Assembly (NCBI GenBank): GCA_028023455.1
Contig: JAQFVV010000018.1
Coordinates: forward strand, 4,617,800 to 4,681,799
Source of the DNA: Epiperipatus broadwayi
Lineage: Eukaryota; Onychophora; Udeonychophora; Euonychophora; Peripatidae
Length of the DNA stretch: 64,000 nt
Direction: 5' to 3'
Positions 38,182-51,104 of this stretch are shown in pieces (within the stretch, counting starts at the first letter, position 1; the number at the start of each line of letters is the position of its first letter). The notes below the pieces were generated by a model. It had not been told where the DNA came from and made no database searches. It was given only the letters and a program-made list of their open reading frames with translations. A program made the translations under genes and the position numbers.

Positions 38182-39986
38182 AAAAATTTTTTATTTTAAT
38201 TTATATATTTGGATTCCGATCGTTTGCCCAAGGTCACTAGCTCATAGAGTAGCAGAGATTTTAAAACATTTATAAGTTTCAATATACTTCTATTCTCAAA
38301 GTATATATTAAATATTTAGAACAATAAAATAAAAGCCACTGCCAGTAATTAACACACAAATAGATTTTTATTAACGCACATTTAAAATTGAAGATTAAAT
38401 TTATTTTTAGATTTTAACATTTAAATTTAAATTACTATTTTAAATAGATCGCACAGAGGGATATTTAAATTATATTTTACTTTAGCATGTCGAGCATAGA
38501 TAGTCTTCATAGTTTGTTTTTTTCACTTAAAACTTATCAAAACATTCATTCAATCTCAGACTAAAAGTTTGTAGTCAACCCACTGTCAGCTTCCAGATAT
38601 ATATTTGCAACTAATGCAATATGAAGATGCTAGCATAAAACCACGCCGACAGGAATGGGCATCTGATGGCTGATATTATTTGAAGGAAATGATCCATTCT
38701 AGATCAGAAAGGCATCTGTTAGACTAAGGAATCATTATATAATTTTTTTTATTTTAAAGAGTGCTACGTATGGGGGAAAGCGGTCTTTCTGCCGTCTTAT
38801 AAATCCCTGTCCATAGAGCTAAAAGGTCAATGGCGCAGGAAAATCATCTGCCACCATTTCAACGATATGACTGCCTCTTTGGGTCATCATTCAGTTGGGC
38901 ACGTTGCCCTGTATGCTAAACACGCTTCACATTACATTAATATAAACACCCATATATCCTTCCACAACATTCTCTAACTACGAAACAAATAGCCTGACAC
39001 TAAAATCCTTTAAATTAAACATAAACGAATTTAAACAGTTATTACTCTTTATCCATACAGCTATCTACACCCACCTTTAAATTTAATACATTTTAGTTAA
39101 AACATAATACACACACAAAAAAAATGAACTGGAAATGATTGCTTAAACATCTACATAAAAAAATATCAATAATTGAATTTGCATTCTTTAAGTCAGATAA
39201 GAGTTCTTATTTTCAGTTATTAATTACTTGCAATTTTAGGAAAGTTATTAGATAGATACAATAGTTCATACTTTACGGATTTAATAGATTGAGAAGTCCA
39301 TCTTCGTGATCACTTTTAGATTTTGTCCTTCTTTGAAATAAAACTGCGACTTCATGCATTTGGTCAGGAACTGTCATCCAGAGGCCTCAGCTGGTTGTCC
39401 GGAAAATTAAATTTATTGCAGACTTCCACATCTGAAAATCTCAATATAGCTAGTTATAATGATCTATTCATAGTCAGCTCTAAGATAACAATTATAATAA
39501 TAATTTGGCTTTTATATTTTTATTAGTCTCTTATCATTAGATCTTGAGATTCAACGAGCAAGACGTCACTAATCCATTCGTGTTTCAGTTATGGTCGTCT
39601 GTCATTTTCTGTTTGGATTGGTCATTTAATTCCTTTGTATTCTCTTATCTGACCATTTAATTTATTTTACATGCCTCACGAGGTAGTTTACTTTTGAACA
39701 ATCATTTAATTAATAAGACAATCATTTCCATTTTCTAAGACTATAGAAATCAACATTATTTCTATTTTTAAAATATCAATCTTTATATCTTTACTTTTTA
39801 CAAAAAAAATTACTTTCAAATATTTTTATTTTTTAAAAGTTTTTAAAGTTGTCCATCATGCGATCTATATATACGTTAAACAGTTTTTAAATTAAGTTTT
39901 TTTTTTCTTTTTAATAAATCAATTTTTATTTATGGTCTTTTATTTTAATTTTAAAATAATGTGACGGGATATTATATTCCGTTACA
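38182..39986 (-). mobile_element. 1.8-kb insertion between 40-bp direct repeats, unclassified retroposon
   Basis: The insert splits LINE sequence and is bounded by a perfect 40-bp direct repeat. In minus orientation it starts tgtaacggaatataatatcc. It ends with a CORE-like motif (38259-38222) and an A-rich tail (about 38213-38182), as a target-primed insertion would. The middle (about 38600-39000) is less AT-rich, but no protein domain is visible. A duplication of 40 bp is unusually long. Recombination between LINE copies is the alternative. Confidence 0.6.
38222..38259 (-). repeat. CORE-SINE-like motif
   Basis: On the minus strand the string gtgaccttgggcaaa, preceded by tctgctact and a tagct-like stretch, resembles the central conserved CORE segment of MIR-type CORE-SINEs, which are known from vertebrates and some molluscs. 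It lies close to the A-rich 3' end of the 1.8-kb insert. The match is short, and convergence is possible. Confidence 0.4.
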
Positions 39987-40026
39987 ATTGGTTGTAGCAA
40001 ATTTAGATTTTTTAGCTTATACCAAG
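39987..40026. repeat. 40-bp perfect direct repeat, copy 2
   Basis: This copy is identical to 38142-38181. It marks the other side of the 1.8-kb insertion and rejoins the LINE-derived sequence that continues upstream on the minus strand. Confidence 0.9.
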
Positions 40027-40520
40027 GATATAAATGTTTAAAGTATTTCCAGATTGCATGATCAGCATCAGTTCAAACCAGAATGTTCCCATTTTTATTC
40101 TTTTATTGTGCAAATTCCTCTTTGATAATATGTTTTAATCTTTGCATAGTTAATAGTAGTTTGAATTAGCTTGTTAAATGTCCCTATTATATTTCTGAAT
40201 TGTATTGTTTGTATGTCTTCTTGGACTATTTCATCTAATTTATTATATTGGTTTTTCAGTGTATTAATCGTTTTGCTATTATTGGCAATGTTGGGAATCT
40301 TTTTTAGTAAATCTGTGATTTCTTCCATAAAATATTTGGCCTAGTTTAGTGGAATATATTTTCCTGATCTTTCATAAATGATTTGATTAGTTGACTGTAG
40401 TAATGTCATAAATTTATTTATTGGATGTTTGTTTGGTCTGTAAAGTCACCACTCTTCAGCTGTATATTGAATGGAATTTTTTCCTGACACATGTATTAAA
40501 GTTTTTTTTTTTTTTGTTTT
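40027..40520 (-). pseudogene. LINE ORF2 linker between endonuclease and RT, decayed
   Basis: A minus-strand open piece (40328-40095) encodes a hydrophilic, helix-rich segment (for example NTLKNQYNKLDEIVQED and NYAKIKTYYQRG). In composition and position this fits the linker upstream of RT in non-LTR retrotransposons. It reads toward the RT core at 38.1 kb, from which only the 1.8-kb insertion separates it. Assignment rests on context rather than a diagnostic motif. Confidence 0.5.
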
Positions 40521-40815
40521 TGGTGATACACTTAACATCACCATATTATTAATCTGCAACATAAATTGGTGTGATAATGATGCTCGGATTTAACCGGCCA
40601 TTAAGAGAAAAAATACTGTGATTTATTAGGGTTGAATTATAACTGTTTGAGAATAAAAATGTGTCAAAAAATGTATCATCTATATTTATGAAAAATTTGG
40701 TTTGAATTCAATTAGCTATATGGAATAAAACTAGTATAGTGTTTATAAATCACAAATAATGCATTATTTACATACATAGGATTGACATAAAACCAAAATT
40801 AATAATAATAAAAGA

Positions 40816-41280
40816 TTAAAAAAAAGAAAAAAATATGAAAATAATTTTATAATGGTGTTGGTAGAGTAACCAGACTCCATGCTGGATTAACGATATTTGG
40901 TGAGGCAAGTGCAGGATCTCTGTTTTTAATTTTTGAGATTTTATTAAAAAATAGTGATTATAATTTTTTAATATGTGTGGTTGAAGCAAAGATGGCATCT
41001 TATGAATCAAAAGTATTCATAAAGAAAATAGTAATTCTAATTAAAGGGGAAAAAACCCTCTTTTTATACTATCAATAAGAGTAACAGTAGAAGAAATATG
41101 ACATTTAGTAATTGACTCAATGATGTTTCTATATATGAGAAGGGCAGGGCACTGGATTAGAAAATGGTGTATTGTTTCTACGGACTGATGACAAAGTGAG
41201 CAAACTGGATCAATGTTACTAAAGAACCTTCTCTGTAATAAAAAATGACTAGTAGGTAGAGCCTCCAAATTGATTTTCAT
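40816..41280 (-). pseudogene. LINE ORF2 C-terminal zinc knuckle (zf-RVT type) and tail
   Basis: The minus-strand frame 41280-41041 contains DPVCSLCHQSVETIHHFLIQC, a Cys-x2-Cys-...-His-...-Cys pattern with the ETIHHFLIQCP context typical of the zf-RVT domain at the C-terminus of LINE ORF2. A second piece (41010-40816) continues after a frame break and ends in low-complexity sequence. This is the downstream end of an ORF2 whose RT is not immediately upstream. Confidence 0.75.
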
Positions 41281-41667
41281 AATGAAATTAAAATATTTTG
41301 GCTCTAGGTATCAGAATTTGAATTTTTTTTTATTATTTGTTTATTAGTGATGTTAAGAATAGATGGAAAAGGATGAAGTTGGTTAGTCCTATGCATCATA
41401 TTATAGGCCTCATACAAAGACTATTTTCCTGGATAATGTATGAACATCATTGTCAATACTAGAAGCTATGTGTTTGATTAAGGAATGAAAAAAAATTAAC
41501 TTTACAGGGTGGAGGTGTATCGGTAGGATTGACTAGAGTAAACTTCATAGTATTTGGATAAACAGAAATGGATTTAGAAATAGTATTAAATGATTTATGA
41601 AAATGAAAGATGTGTATTGAGTGGAGGGATTTTGTAAGGTTCTAATAATGATTGCAATCACTCTTTT

Positions 41668-41960
41668 TCAAAATAGTTTTGACCAAATCGAGTTGATCTT
41701 TTTCATGAAAGCATTGGTATACATAACAATTGGCATATAGTAAGTCATCTTTGAAAAAATCAGAATGTTAATGAGCGATACTTTTGCATGGAGTGAAAGA
41801 TATACTTTAGAAAGAGATTTTGTTATATTTTCAGCAGCTGTAAGGATGGAATCCTGAATGGATTTTCTCATAGCAATCTTAGATTTGTAAATAGAAAATC
41901 TAAGAAAGTTGTGGTAAATATTTAGCTGAAATATTCATATTTTGAGCTAATAGATATTGA
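41668..41960 (-). pseudogene. LINE ORF2 post-RT (thumb) region, decayed
   Basis: The minus-strand frame 41871-41668 reads MRKSIQDSILTAAENITKSL then SLHAKVSLINILIFSKMTYY. This matches the pattern of the region after RT in L1/Tx1-type ORF2 (repeated hydrophobic residues, then a conserved LIN-ILSK-YY block). It is followed in the right order by the zinc knuckle at 41.28-41.04 kb. The RT expected just upstream is missing, and endonuclease remnants occur there instead. Confidence 0.65.
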
Positions 41961-42285
41961 TTTAATTGCTTATGGAATTGTTGTAATTAACAATTGAAGC
42001 CACACATTATAATACATGGGCCAGTTTTACTGATTTTGTTTTCTTTTGGAATGAATAGAATGTGCAGACGATTATTTTTATGTTTGAAATATTTAGAATA
42101 GTCATTATATAACCTTCTGATGTTTCCATGATTATTATTAGTCCAATTATTTTTTCTCTATTAATTAGAATTGTAACCACTTTTGCAAGACAGTTATTTA
42201 AGAAGGGAGTGGTATACCAGTAATTTGATAATAATTTGATATTTGTATTTGCAATTTTACTCAGTTTTGTTTCTGTAATTGCCAA
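41961..42285 (-). pseudogene. LINE APE-type endonuclease remnant
   Basis: The minus-strand frame 42285-42007 opens with MAITETKLS, matching the conserved ETKL block containing the catalytic Glu of APE-like LINE endonucleases. YWYTTPF and VTILINREKIIG follow, as in the family. Just beyond, the expected GDFN block is present as CGFNC with the Asp missing. Stops then intervene, and the next recognisable module is the thumb, so the rest of the endonuclease and all of RT have been lost or moved. Confidence 0.7.
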
Positions 42286-42419
42286 TATGTCAATGTTTTT
42301 TTTATTAAAAAATCTGGGGAATTTATGAACTTTATCTCAAGTATTTAGTTCTGTTACATTGAGGGTTGCAATTTTTATATTAGTATTTCCATTATGTGGA
42401 ATATAAATATGTGCAATGC

Positions 42420-43300
42420 TAGGATGGCATTATCATGTTGATTTTTGTTTAAAATTTTCATGTTTTGCTTCTTTTTCTGGCTTGTAACTTTCACTTTGTT
42501 TTCTGTTTTATCTTCTTTTTCTTTGTTATTTTGTTTTTTCTTTTGGGGATGATTTTCTTCTTCAGAAGAAGATATTTCAGATTGTGATGTATTTGATGAA
42601 CTTTTAGGCTTTGTTAGTTTTTTTTTATTTTAGTTATATTATTGATGTTAGTGTGTCAATCTCGTTTTGACATTGTTTAATTTGTTGCTTATGATTTTTT
42701 TTTTACTTTATTATTATCAGACTTGCTAATGCTCCCATCACATTGTTCCATTTCTTCTGCAGTGTCTATTTCATCTAATTCTAGGTCATCACATTTCTCA
42801 ATATGTATGATCTTATTTTGATTCTTTTTCATGACCCACAATGGTTTTTGTGGCATATTTCAATAAGTCCACATGTAGAGCATTTGTTTAGTAGCCAATG
42901 AGAAGCTATATGTCCTGGTCTATAACATTTAAAACAACCTGGTATAGTATATAGGAATTTATCAACCATGATGATGTACGGCAGAACTCAAAGCTATTTG
43001 TAAGCATGGTCTTATTTCCAATTTTGACTGTTGCTCTCTTTGGTCCAAAAATTGTAGCAATATTTTGTAGTGCTTAAAAACTATTTTTTCATTAAGACGT
43101 ATGGGTGTGTAAATTATTCTTTTTGAAATGATAGGATTGAGGTCTTTTGAGACACAATATATTTTACTTCCGTTTATGAATTTAATCATATTTTCAGCTT
43201 TTATTTTGTCTTCAATAGTGACATACACAATCACTAAAAAACCTTTGGAAGACAACAGAGATATATCGTTTATTTTATCAATTAGGTCTATTTCTTCCAG
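42420..43300 (-). pseudogene. LINE ORF1 (gag-like) with CCHC knuckles, decayed
   Basis: On the minus strand an open piece (43255-42962) is followed, after a frame change, by a segment containing CFKCYRPGHIASHW. This is a CCHC knuckle whose last Cys is replaced by Trp. A second Cys/His cluster (KCSTCG...CHKNH) follows. The next part is acidic (DDLELDEIDTAEEMEQ), then strongly Lys-rich, as in nucleic-acid-binding ORF1 proteins of LINEs. The endonuclease begins right after, consistent with ORF1-ORF2 order. Confidence 0.65.
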
Positions 43301-45849
<2,549 letters not shown>

Positions 45850-46625
45850 AAATGACTGAAGAAAGGGAAAAAATTCAACTTTTAAGTAATATTAAATTTA
45901 TAAAATCACTGTGATTGCATTGTGAATTTAAAAAATTAAAATTTAGAAAATTAATATTTTGATATTTTTATTATTTTCTAATTTTTTAATTTAATATTTT
46001 CATCAAATAGTGGATTATTAAGTTTGATAGAGTTGAGATTATGCACATAAGAATGATGAGTAGATTGTATTTCTGAATATAGTAAAAAAATAAAATCATT
46101 ATCCATTGAAAAGATTTTAAATTATTTACAATTATTATGACGATCTTTCCAAATATAATCCAGTTTCTTCAATCTATAACTTCTCTTCTCCACTTTATTC
46201 CTGCAAACTTTGTTATCATATCAATATATTTTACATATCTTTTTTTTAATCTTTCGGGGGGGGGGGGTAATTGTCATTTTTTCGTACAATCTGTTCAGTT
46301 CAATTTTTTTTTAGACTTTTAACTCTTTCAATGCTATTTGTTCTCTTACTTTTAAAATATCTCTCCCATACTTGTTGTGATATTGTAATGTTGTAATAAA
46401 CATCCAAGTCTTAAATACATATGTAGAAACTGATAAAACATTTTTATTAAAAATTTTCCTTTTCAAATTCTTTGGCATATTTTTTAATATTAAGTTATTT
46501 CTATATCTTGATGGCCCAAAATTTTATTATAAAAATACTTAAAAAAATCAAATACTTTTTCATAATCTAAACCTCACTCTCATTGGTCATTTTGCAACTT
46601 CTTTTATTATTTGAATGTAATTTAA
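45850..46625. other. AT-rich non-coding sequence
   Basis: A G run lies at about 46256-46267. No gene is supported. Confidence 0.5.
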
Positions 46626-46630
46626 TGCAC
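46626..46630. repeat. target-site duplication (left), TGCAC
   Basis: The same five bases follow the 3' LTR at 51967-51971. A 5-bp duplication is the usual length for Ty3/gypsy integrases. Confidence 0.9.
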
Positions 46631-46632
46631 TG

Positions 46633-46713
<81 letters not shown>

Positions 46714-47186
46714 ATATATATATAATTGGATTTGAATTATACAAATAAAAAGATTCAAGAAATCCCTGGGGCAATTGATAACTTTTATCTAGTAAAAATT
46801 TACTTACATCTATAAGTGGACCCTTCTGATTGGAGATAAGCCTCGCTCTCGGAGTTTAAAGATTTCATTGGAAAAAATAGACTTTAGAGAACAATAGTGA
46901 GATACAGAGAAAGGAAAACGCCTTCCCAGGAATCCGTACAGTCGCACTTGAGTTCCATGACCAGGGAAGAAGGAATAATTTACTCGTTGGAGAATAATCA
47001 GATAGGATATAAGAGCCGATGGATAAGGCAACAACTTCGGGAGATTGATAGCGTAGCGCAGTGCAGCACTAAGATACATAGCGATCCTCGATTAAGGCCG
47101 GATAATCCCCACAGTGTTCATAATCCTAACCCAGTCCATAGTGTAACTTCTCGATCATTTTCCACGGTGAATTTCAAGACATATCA
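46631..47186 (+). repeat. 5' LTR of the Ty3/gypsy element
   Basis: It runs from TG at 46631 to CA at 47186 (556 bp). It opens with a (TA)n run of about 77 bp, presumably expanded from a short AT stretch at the U3 start. AATAAA occurs at 46744-46749. A TATA-like string ggatatataag-type element lies around 47006-47013 and is absent from the 3' LTR because of a small deletion there. Confidence 0.93.
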
Positions 47187-47187
47187 T

Positions 47188-47216
47188 TGGCGCAGTCGAC
47201 AAACCAGTAGGATATT
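47188..47216 (+). other. primer binding site, tRNA-Ser type, apparently split
   Basis: Two bases after the LTR end, TGGCGCAGTCG (47188-47198) complements the 3' end of animal tRNA-Ser including CCA. The tRNA complement would continue GTAGGATTC. In this element that string reappears as gtaggatattc after eight extra bases (47199-47206). The site thus looks interrupted by an 8-nt insertion. Confidence 0.8.
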
Positions 47217-47291
47217 CAGAAATATATAAACATCAGGAAAACTAGTAATCCGAAATTCACAAATTTATAAGTGACACTGTTCAAATTAAAC

Positions 47292-48575
47292 ATGGCGCAG
47301 GTAAACGTTGGAGAATTTGACGTGCATAGACAATCAGAATGGCCTCTATATGCAAGCCGCATAGATAAATACCTTTTAATGAACAATATTGTAAAGGACA
47401 AGAGAAAAATTGCCACTCTATTGTATTTTGCGGGTCCAGATGTAATTAAAACAGCAAATCATTTATGCAACCCAAAAAAACCAGAAGAACTGAAATATTC
47501 AGAACTACAGGACATACTTCAAAAATATTTTGATCCCAAACCAACTAAACATGTAGCACGCCTCTTCCATTTCCAGAATCGTAGGCAAAATAGAGGCGAA
47601 AATACTCGAAAATTCGATATTGCACTACAGGAGTTAGCAAAAGATTGTGTTTTGGAGAATTATTTGGAAGAAGCACAATTGCAACAATTCTTATGGGGCA
47701 TGTCTGACGAGAGGCTCCGAGAGCAGTTATTAACAATCGATGACCTTACACACAAAACAGCGATCAAAACGGGCCTTGCACACGAAGCGGCTATGGAGCA
47801 ATCAAAACAATTCCAGAGCGTAACGGCAGCAGAATGGCGTCAAATAAACCTCATGGAACTAAATGGAAATGATGAAATGAAGTGTTTCAGGTGCAGAAAA
47901 TCCGGACATTTAGCTAAAACATGTAAACAAATAAACATCACGGAAAGAAATGAAAATGACGAAATGAAGTGTTACAGATGTGGAAAATCCGGACATTTAG
48001 TAAAAACATGTAAATGGAAAAAGAGTAAATGTAAAAATTTCAGAAAAATAGGACACTTAGCGGAAGCGTGTAAAAACAATGGGCAAGTGGAAATTAAAAA
48101 TACGGAAACCGTTAATAACGACCAAATAATGTTGTCAGTAAAAATATTTGACCAATCATTTACCATGGAAATTGACAGCAGTTCCGGAATATCTTTAATG
48201 GCTTATAGAGATTGGAAAACAATAATGCAATTTCACAATCAAACCAGTAATCTAGAAAAAACAAATCTGATAGCAAAAGACGTAAACGGGAAGCACATTG
48301 AAATAGTCGGGAAAGTTATTGTTCCGGTACAAACAAATAGCAAAATCACCGACCTCCTGTTATATATCATTCACGGAAAAACAAACACCATAATTGGAAG
48401 AAATTGGTTCAAACCCATGGGCATTAAAATAACTATCACAAAAAAAATTATGATTGCAAAGGAAATACGCAATACATTCCCGTCATTGTTTAAAAAAGAA
48501 CTAGGGGAAATTAGAACAAAACCAGTTGAAATACAGCTTAGGGAGAATGCAAAGCCTATGTTGTGTAAACCATGA
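47292..48575 (+). pseudogene. gag-pro: gag and protease of the Ty3/gypsy element
   Basis: The longest surviving frame has its first ATG at 47292 and 427 codons to TGA at 48573-48575. Residues about 1-190 form the helical gag capsid (retrotrans_gag type, with GENTRKFDIALQELAKDC). Three zinc knuckles follow at about 198-211, 227-240 and 247-260. The first two are intact Cys-x2-Cys-x4-His-x4-Cys. In the third the second Cys is Phe. The protease follows in frame. Its active-site segment at residue 295 reads EIDSSSGIS, where a D-S/T-G triad is expected, and a later IIGRNWF block matches the conserved protease C-terminal motif. Gag, protease and pol share one frame. The changed triad suggests a dead protease. 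Confidence 0.93.
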
Positions 48576-49632
48576 AGAGTGCCATACACGCAATGAGAAA
48601 AACTAGCCAATGCACTGAAAGAGTTAACAAATAAAGAGGTATTGACACCTACGGAAAACTCAGAGTGGGCGACACCTATAGTAATCATTACTAAGCCAGA
48701 TGGCAGTATACGTATTTGTGGTGATTACCGGATAACAGTTAACCCAGCTTTAAATAAAAACAATTATCCAGTGCCAAATGTGCGTGAAGTATTAGCCACT
48801 CTCGAGGGAGCAACTCACTATGCAAAATTAGACCTAATGCTGCATTTCACCAAATACCAGTAACAGGAAAGTCAGCAGAGATCTTAACACTGACTACACC
48901 TTTTGGTCTATTTAAATACAACCGTTTGCCCTTTGGAATTACCACCGCACCAAATATTTTTCAATCAAACATAGATCAACTACTCTGAGGAATAAATGGT
49001 GTGATACCTTACTTCGATAATATACCAGCTTTAAATAAAAACAATTATCCAGTGCCAAATGTGCGTGAAGTATTAACCACTCTCGAGGGAGCAACTCACT
49101 ATGCAAAATTAGACCTAATGCTGCATTTCACCAAATACCAGTAACAGGAAAGTCAGCAGAGATCTTAACACTGACTACACCTTTTGGTCTATTTAAATAC
49201 AACCGTTTGCCCTTTGGAATTACCACCGCACCAAATATTTTCCAATCAAACATAGATCAACTACTCCGAGGAATAAATGGTGTGATACCTTACTTCGATA
49301 ATATATTAATAATGGCAAATTCAGAAACAGAACTCCAGAGTAAGGTTCATGAAGTCTGCGGAAAGCTAGCAAAATCAGGAGCCAGACTAAATGAAGAAAA
49401 ATGTATCTGGAATACTTCAGAAATTAAATTTCTAGGACACATAATATCCAATAATGGTAAAAAACCAATGCCTGAAAAGATACGGGCTATTAAAAATGCA
49501 AAAACACCTCAGAATGTCAAGGAATTACAATCTTTCCTGGGCCTTATTGGATATTTTGAATGTTTTCTTAAAGGAAAAACCCACATTGCCAGTAAGTTAT
49601 ATGAGTTATTAGAGAAAAACCGGAAGTGGTGG
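48576..49632 (+). pseudogene. pol (RT): reverse transcriptase of the Ty3/gypsy element, broken and internally duplicated
   Basis: RT starts in the gag-pro frame after TGA at 48573, with another TGA at 48594. Conserved blocks are SEWATPIVIITKPDGSIR, ICGDYRITVNP and AKLDL, followed by a one-base deletion frameshift at about 48837. LPFGITTAPNIFQ then precedes a catalytic box reading YFDN instead of YxDD (49291-49302; also 49010-49021). A later FLGHIIS block ends the domain. Positions 48744-49024 are tandemly duplicated at 49025-49305. Both copies carry the frameshift and the Asn. The unit length (281) is not a multiple of three, so the duplication also breaks the frame. Confidence 0.93.
48744..49305 (+). 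repeat. 281-bp tandem duplication inside RT
   Basis: Copies 48744-49024 and 49025-49305 differ at only three positions (about 1%), one of which changes CGA to the stop TGA at 48986-48988 in the first copy. The duplication is much younger than the LTR divergence implies for the insertion. Confidence 0.97.
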
Positions 49633-50253
49633 TAGAATAGATGAAGATGCATTCAAGAAGACAAAAAGCTTGTAACATCAGATGACCTACTCATAAGCTA
49701 CAATAACAATGAACAGATAATATTAACCACTGACGCATCAGAATATGGAATAGGAGCAGTAATAAGTCACCCCACAGATGAAAGTGAACGACCCATAGCT
49801 TATGCTTCAAGAACATTATCAAGGTCTGAACAGAACTATAGTCAACTAGACAAAGAAGCCTTGGCAATCATTTTTGGGATTAAAAAGTCTCACCAATATC
49901 TATATGGAAGGCATTTTACAGCAATCACTGACCACAAACCATTACTGGGAATATTTTCGAGGTCAAAACAATTACCCGATCACTTGAGCCCACGCATACT
50001 GTGTTGGATTGAAATATTATCTGCATATGATTATTCCCTTGAATACAGGAGAGGCAGCTTTATAACACATGCTGATGCACTGTCCCGAATACCGGATAAT
50101 AATGGAAAAACAATAGGACAAGTCTCTATAAACTATATAGATACATGGGAATCAAATGTGTTGAATAGTGAGTTAGTAGCAAAATGGACTAAATTAGACG
50201 ATGGATATAGACTATTATGGAATTGGATATGTAATGGCTGGCCGATTAAATGA
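49633..50253 (+). pseudogene. pol (RNase H): RNase H of the Ty3/gypsy element
   Basis: After TAG (49633-49635) and TGA (49642-49644) the same frame continues. TTDASEYGIGAVI carries the first catalytic Asp (49732-49734), SQLDKEALAI the catalytic Glu, and FTAITDHKPLLGI a further Asp. HADALSRIPD is the linker typical of gypsy elements between RNase H and integrase. The frame is closed by TGA at 50251-50253. Active-site residues look intact, so the damage is limited to nonsense codons. Confidence 0.9.
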
Positions 50254-51104
50254 CCCAACAATCTCCCAGTGGCATTCTGGAAAGCACAAGACCAACTGTC
50301 AATAAATAAAGAATGCATACAGATAGGTGATCGAGTAATCATACCAGTTCAAGGTCGCTCAGCAGTCTTAAGTTTGATCCATGATGGACATCCTGGAATT
50401 GTAAGAGCCAAAGCTTTGGCACGTTCCTGTATGGTGGCCAGGTATAGATAAAGACATCGAAAACACTGTAAAGGCATATACAAACTGCCAGTCAACTGCA
50501 AATCAGAAACTGTGAATGTATACATCATGGCCAACTGCAACTAAGCCATGGGAGCGGATCCACATGGACCATGCAGGATCTTTCAGAGGAAACCTATTCT
50601 TGATTATAATAGATGCATATTCTAACTGGGTAGAATATAGACTAGTTAGGAACACAGGGTCTAATGAAACAATATCAACTCTTAAAGAAATTTTTGCTTT
50701 CCATGGAATACCAGAAAGCCTGGTAACAGATAATGGTTCTGGGTTTACCTCAGACCAATTCAAAGATTTTACAAGGGAATGGGGTATCAAACACATTTAC
50801 ACTCCACCCTACCACCCAGAGTGAAATGGACTGGCTGAAAAAGCTGTACACCAGTTAAAGCAAGCCCTTAACAAATCAGAATCTCAACAAGCCCATGAAG
50901 TTCTTCAGTTAGCAATGCTTTACCAACATTCCACATCCATAGCATCGACTGGGATTTCACCAGCTGAAAGGTTACTAGGCCGGAAACTACGAACCAAACT
51001 ATCACTACTACGCCCACAACATGAGTCCATTGAAACTATGACAGAGGAATGCAATGAATTTACAGTGGGTCAAAGCATTTGGGTTAGAGATTCCCTAAAA
51101 AAAA
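50254..51104 (+). pseudogene. pol (IN): integrase of the Ty3/gypsy element
   Basis: The N-terminal zinc-binding part shows the two His (LIHDGHPG). A frameshift follows at about 50415-50435, and the first Cys of the expected CC pair is replaced, leaving TNCQ. After TGA at 50513-50515 the catalytic core is open. The first Asp (HMDHAG) is at 50567, the second (TDNGSG) at 50729, and Glu (LAEKAV) at 50837, giving the canonical D-x35-E spacing. TGA at 50822-50824 falls between the last two. The frame then runs to an A8 run at 51097-51104, where it shifts. Confidence 0.92.

Noticed and set aside
46810-47229. Opposing open frames in the 5' LTR (89 and 110 codons)
   Set aside because: LTRs are non-coding, the frames are not conserved in the 3' LTR because of an indel, and no motif is present.
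48573-48575. TGA between protease and RT as a programmed readthrough stop
   Set aside because: A second TGA follows seven codons later, with frameshifts and more stops downstream. Random decay explains it, and recoding in such elements normally lies between gag and protease.
48371-48688. Minus-strand 105-codon frame inside gag-pro
   Set aside because: It is a shadow of the plus-strand coding sequence, with hydrophobic translation typical of antisense frames.
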